A DNA stretch of 7,864 nucleotides, taken from contig JAHZJZ010000088.1 of NCBI GenBank assembly GCA_022600655.1, positions 1 to 7,864 of the forward strand. The letters run 5' to 3'. This document shows positions 5,940 through 7,864 of this stretch, in pieces. This DNA comes from Campylobacterota bacterium (GTDB lineage Bacteria > Campylobacterota > Campylobacteria > Campylobacterales > Sulfurovaceae). The notes under the pieces are model-generated. The model saw only the letters and a list, made by a program, of their open reading frames with translations, made no database searches and was not told the origin of the DNA. How positions within the stretch are numbered: the stretch's first letter is position 1; each line of letters opens with the position of its first letter. The translations under genes were made by a program, and so were the position numbers.

Positions 5940-7096
5940 GAAGCGATAATCATTAGAATTTTAGCAACACCCAAGCCCATAAAGGTTCCAATGATATATC
6001 CCATCATTGCCATTAGAACACCAATAGGAATTAACGCTTTGTGATAAGCACCAGCCAGTATAGGTGCAGAAGCCACCCCACCGATATTGGCTAGTGAAGC
6101 AACACCCAGTGAGAATAAATCAAGTTTAAAGAGTTTAGCAAATATCACCATAGTAGCCCCATGAATAACAATAATCATAAATCCAGCCATAATATAGAGT
6201 GGTGCTTGAGTAAGTTCTGCAAAGTTAGCACGAGAAGCGATAAGTGCAACGATAAGATAGAGCATGATGTTTGCCAAAGGGGAAGCCGAAGCATGACGAC
6301 TCAATGGGGTCATACCAAAGAGTATACCCGCAACAGTGGCAAAAATAACCATCCATGTAGTTTTGGTTAAAAAATCAGTGGTAGGTAAAAAAGAAGCAAT
6401 CTGTTGTGAAAGCAGTGATACCATAAGTGCCAATCCTAAAAGCATAAAGAGTGAAGCGAAGTTAATAGATTTTTTACTATTTTCATTGTCTAGTTTAGAG
6501 GTAAGCGTCTCTAAAATAGTACCATCAGCTTTTGTCCAGTTATTAAAACGTTTAGCAAAAGGAACCAGAGCTAAGAGTATCATGACCCAGATGGCATAAT
6601 CTATAGAGTCTATGAGTAGAACATACCCCATTTTAGAATCAGGAAGATTTAAAGCACTCTGAATGGCTACCATATTACCCGTTCCACCCATCCATGAACC
6701 ACTTAATGCCCCAAAAGCCCTCCATGCTCCCTCTTCAAAAAAGTTATGTAGTAGAGCAAACATGACGATAAACCCTAAAGAGATACTGAGTGATGCTAGA
6801 AAAAAAGTCAACAGAATTTTTTTACCCAGTTTTAAAATATTACGAATATCAGCTTGAAGTAACATCAAAAATATCATCGCTGGAAGCAGGTTGGATTTAA
6901 AACTTTTATAGACAGCGTTAATCTCATCTGTTTTTGTCCAAACCTCTAAAGAAGCCAAAGTCATAACTGAAAAATAGAGAATCACAATGGCAGGAAGGTA
7001 TTCAAAAAGTTTGGCTCTGCTTTTCTGTTCTATATAGACCAAGGTAGAAGCGATAAAGAGTAGAAGGGTGAGGTAAGGGAATGCTGTTTCTATCAT
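5936..7096 (-). CDS. DUF819-family multi-pass membrane protein
   Basis: This very hydrophobic protein of 386 residues has about ten or more membrane helices (for example 5-22, 33-51, 93-115, 157-180, 212-230, 247-262, 274-289, 297-320, 354-384) and a charged loop at about 181-210. It matches the DUF819 (YjcL-like) family by its pattern, including SGSWMGGTGNMVAI (132-145) and ASLANIGGVASAPILAGAYH (333-352). These two segments look like diverged copies of one motif, typical of secondary transporters with inverted halves, so a transport role is likely but the substrate is unknown. The frame extends upstream to 7141, but those 15 residues are translated REPIN sequence. The ATG at 7096 has AAAGG 9 nt ahead and gives the usual family start. 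It lies divergent to nagA and 55 nt upstream of the rhodanese gene. Confidence 0.85.
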   Translation of the reverse strand: MIETAFPYLTLLLFIASTLVYIEQKSRAKLFEYLPAIVILYFSVMTLASLEVWTKTDEINAVYKSFKSNLLPAMIFLMLLQADIRNILKLGKKILLTFFLASLSISLGFIVMFALLHNFFEEGAWRAFGALSGSWMGGTGNMVAIQSALNLPDSKMGYVLLIDSIDYAIWVMILLALVPFAKRFNNWTKADGTILETLTSKLDNENSKKSINFASLFMLLGLALMVSLLSQQIASFLPTTDFLTKTTWMVIFATVAGILFGMTPLSRHASASPLANIMLYLIVALIASRANFAELTQAPLYIMAGFMIIVIHGATMVIFAKLFKLDLFSLGVASLANIGGVASAPILAGAYHKALIPIGVLMAMMGYIIGTFMGLGVAKILMIIAS

Positions 7097-7105
7097 AAAA
7101 AGTGA

Positions 7106-7110
7106 CCTTT
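7106..7110 (-). promoter_or_regulatory. Ribosome binding site that fixes the DUF819 start
   Basis: AAAGG on the minus strand, 9 nt before the ATG at 7096 and just outside the REPIN (which begins at 7119). The longer start at 7141 lies within the repeat and has no such site. Confidence 0.6.
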
Positions 7111-7118
7111 GCACAAAT

Positions 7119-7189
7119 GTAGCGTGGGCATTCTTGCCCACGATGAACTATAATAAACTCTCTTTCGTTGGCAGGAATGCCCACGCTAC
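7119..7189. repeat. REPIN-like element, copy 2
   Basis: This element has the same 71-bp length and orientation as the copy at 748-818, with four substitutions (element positions 15, 27, 42 and 51). The 12-bp terminal inverted repeats (7119-7130 and 7178-7189) are again perfect. The substitution at 7169 (G to T) breaks one pair of the right-hand small hairpin but not the outer arms. The spacer again holds TATAAT (7149-7154). The element lies in the divergent region between the DUF819 and nagA genes, upstream of both, so it may sit in the leader of the DUF819 transcript if that promoter is at 7205-7233. Confidence 0.85.
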
Positions 7190-7204
7190 GTGTATTATTT
7201 ATAA

Positions 7205-7233
7205 ATTTTAGATTTTATGTTGATGAATTGTAA
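7205..7233 (-). promoter_or_regulatory. Possible promoter for the DUF819 gene
   Basis: On the minus strand TTACAA (7233-7228) and TAAAAT (7210-7205) are 17 nt apart. If used, the transcript would carry the REPIN in a leader of roughly 100 nt. The sequence is AT-rich enough for chance matches, so this is a weak call. An alternative -10 could lie inside the element itself. Confidence 0.25.
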
Positions 7234-7244
7234 CCTTAAAAAGC

Positions 7245-7250
7245 TATAAT
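7245..7250 (+). promoter_or_regulatory. Consensus -10 box of the nagA promoter
   Basis: A perfect TATAAT ends 7 nt before the nagA ATG (7258). Transcription would therefore begin at or next to the A of the start codon, implying a leaderless or nearly leaderless mRNA. A loose -35 candidate, TTGATG at 7220-7225, is 19 nt upstream. It overlaps the possible divergent DUF819 promoter. Confidence 0.5.
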
Positions 7251-7257
7251 CAAAGCT

Positions 7258-7864
7258 ATGAAAGCGATTATAAATGCAAAAATTATCACAGATGGTCAGA
7301 TTATTACGGGGCATAATCTTCTTTTTAAAAACAAGATTATTGCAGTCTCTAAAGAGCTTCCCATATGGGCAGAAGTTATTGATGCCAAAGGTGCATACCT
7401 AAGTGCTGGTTTTATAGATATACATATACATGGTTCTGCTGGATTTGATGTGATGGATGCCACACCTGAAGCGTTAACCTCTATCTCTAAGAGCATACTG
7501 CAAACAGGTACGACCTCTTATTTAGCGACTACGATGACGATGTCAGAAGATGATATTACGGCAGCTTTAGAAAATCTACAAAAGTATAGTTCTAAAGAGG
7601 GAGCCAAGATATTAGGGGTGCATCTGGAAGGGCCATTTCTTAATGCCAAAAAACATGGTGCTCAAAATCCAGCTTATATTCAAAAGCCAAACTTGGAACT
7701 CATAAAACCCTATTTGGATGAGATAAAGATGATAACCTTAGCTCCAGAGGTAGAAGGAGCAGATGCATTTATAAAGTATATACATCAAAACTATCCTAAA
7801 ACCATTTTGAGTATAGGACATAGTGATGCCTCATATGAAGAGAGTAAAGAGAGTTTCAAATGGG
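7258..7864 (+). CDS. nagA: N-acetylglucosamine-6-phosphate deacetylase, N-terminal part
   Basis: NagA removes the acetyl group from GlcNAc-6-phosphate, feeding amino sugars from chitin or recycled cell wall into glucosamine-6-phosphate. About 202 residues are present, roughly half of the usual 380-400; the frame is open to the window edge. Motifs seen are SAGFIDIHIHG (49-59) with the metal-binding HxH (H56, H58), GFDVMD (62-67), HLEGPFLNAKKHGAQNP (122-138) with the metal-ligand Glu at 124, TLAPE (160-164), and SIGHSDA (185-191) with a further metal-ligand His at 188. The HxH form resembles Bacillus-type NagA rather than E. coli NagA, which lacks this pair. No Shine-Dalgarno precedes the ATG, and the -10 box is only 7 nt away. 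In this context it may serve peptidoglycan recycling, but its downstream partners are outside the window. Confidence 0.93.
   Translation, partial: MKAIINAKIITDGQIITGHNLLFKNKIIAVSKELPIWAEVIDAKGAYLSAGFIDIHIHGSAGFDVMDATPEALTSISKSILQTGTTSYLATTMTMSEDDITAALENLQKYSSKEGAKILGVHLEGPFLNAKKHGAQNPAYIQKPNLELIKPYLDEIKMITLAPEVEGADAFIKYIHQNYPKTILSIGHSDASYEESKESFKW

Noticed and set aside
6336..6599. 87-codon plus-strand frame opposite DUF819, and similar ones at 6161-6370 and 6663-6857
   Set aside because: They are low-complexity shadows of a membrane protein gene, without ribosome sites or family resemblance.
7002..7184. 60-codon minus-strand frame starting inside the second repeat (MGIPANER...)
   Set aside because: Its beginning is translated repeat and the rest overlaps the first residues of the DUF819 gene in another frame. 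It has no ribosome site and no recognisable family pattern.
748..7189. The two repeat copies as ends of one large mobile element or composite transposon
   Set aside because: The sequence between them is a housekeeping operon with ordinary composition, the copies are in the same orientation, and no transposase or target duplication is seen.
7296..7496. 66-codon minus-strand frame opposite nagA
   Set aside because: The plus strand has clear NagA motifs throughout this stretch.

Overview
The window looks like a chromosomal segment from a Campylobacterota (epsilonproteobacterial) genome, perhaps a Sulfurovum- or Sulfurimonas-like free-living member. The reasons are the AT-rich sequence, short intergenic gaps, promoters with good -10 but weak -35 boxes, and the gene order accD, rlmH, dksA-like, two-TM membrane protein, dusB. 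I recall that order from Campylobacter jejuni (around Cj0123c-Cj0127c). The genus assignment is inference.

Layout from left to right: (1) an exported M15-type zinc peptidase on the plus strand (113-751). (2) A 71-bp REPIN-like palindromic element (748-818) whose two ends supply the TAG stop codons of both converging genes. (3) A tight six-gene minus-strand operon read from about 5130 down to 815: accD (fatty acid synthesis), a thiE-family gene, rlmH (23S rRNA methylation), a dksA-like regulator, a conserved two-TM membrane protein of unknown function, and dusB (tRNA dihydrouridine). It has one plausible promoter in front of accD and internal gaps from -11 to 25 nt. (4) An exported rhodanese-like protein (5203-5880, minus) with its own well-spaced promoter. 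(5) A DUF819-family multi-pass membrane protein (5936-7096, minus). (6) A second copy of the REPIN-like element (7119-7189, 67 of 71 bases identical to the first) in the divergent region between DUF819 and nagA. (7) The first half of nagA (7258 to the window end, plus), cut by the window edge.

The accD operon is a growth-linked set: a membrane lipid synthesis subunit, rRNA and tRNA modification enzymes, and a DksA-like RNA polymerase factor. The window contains no CRISPR array, tRNA, rRNA or insertion sequence that I can see. The least ordinary signal is the pair of GTAG-headed inverted REP elements. They imply a REP-associated tyrosine transposase (RAYT) elsewhere in the genome, and they have shaped gene ends here: one copy makes two stop codons, and the other creates a false N-terminal extension on the DUF819 frame.

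There is no gene-free stretch longer than about 165 bases. Bases 1-112 are AT-rich and hold only a candidate promoter for the peptidase gene; no convincing tail of an upstream gene is visible there.
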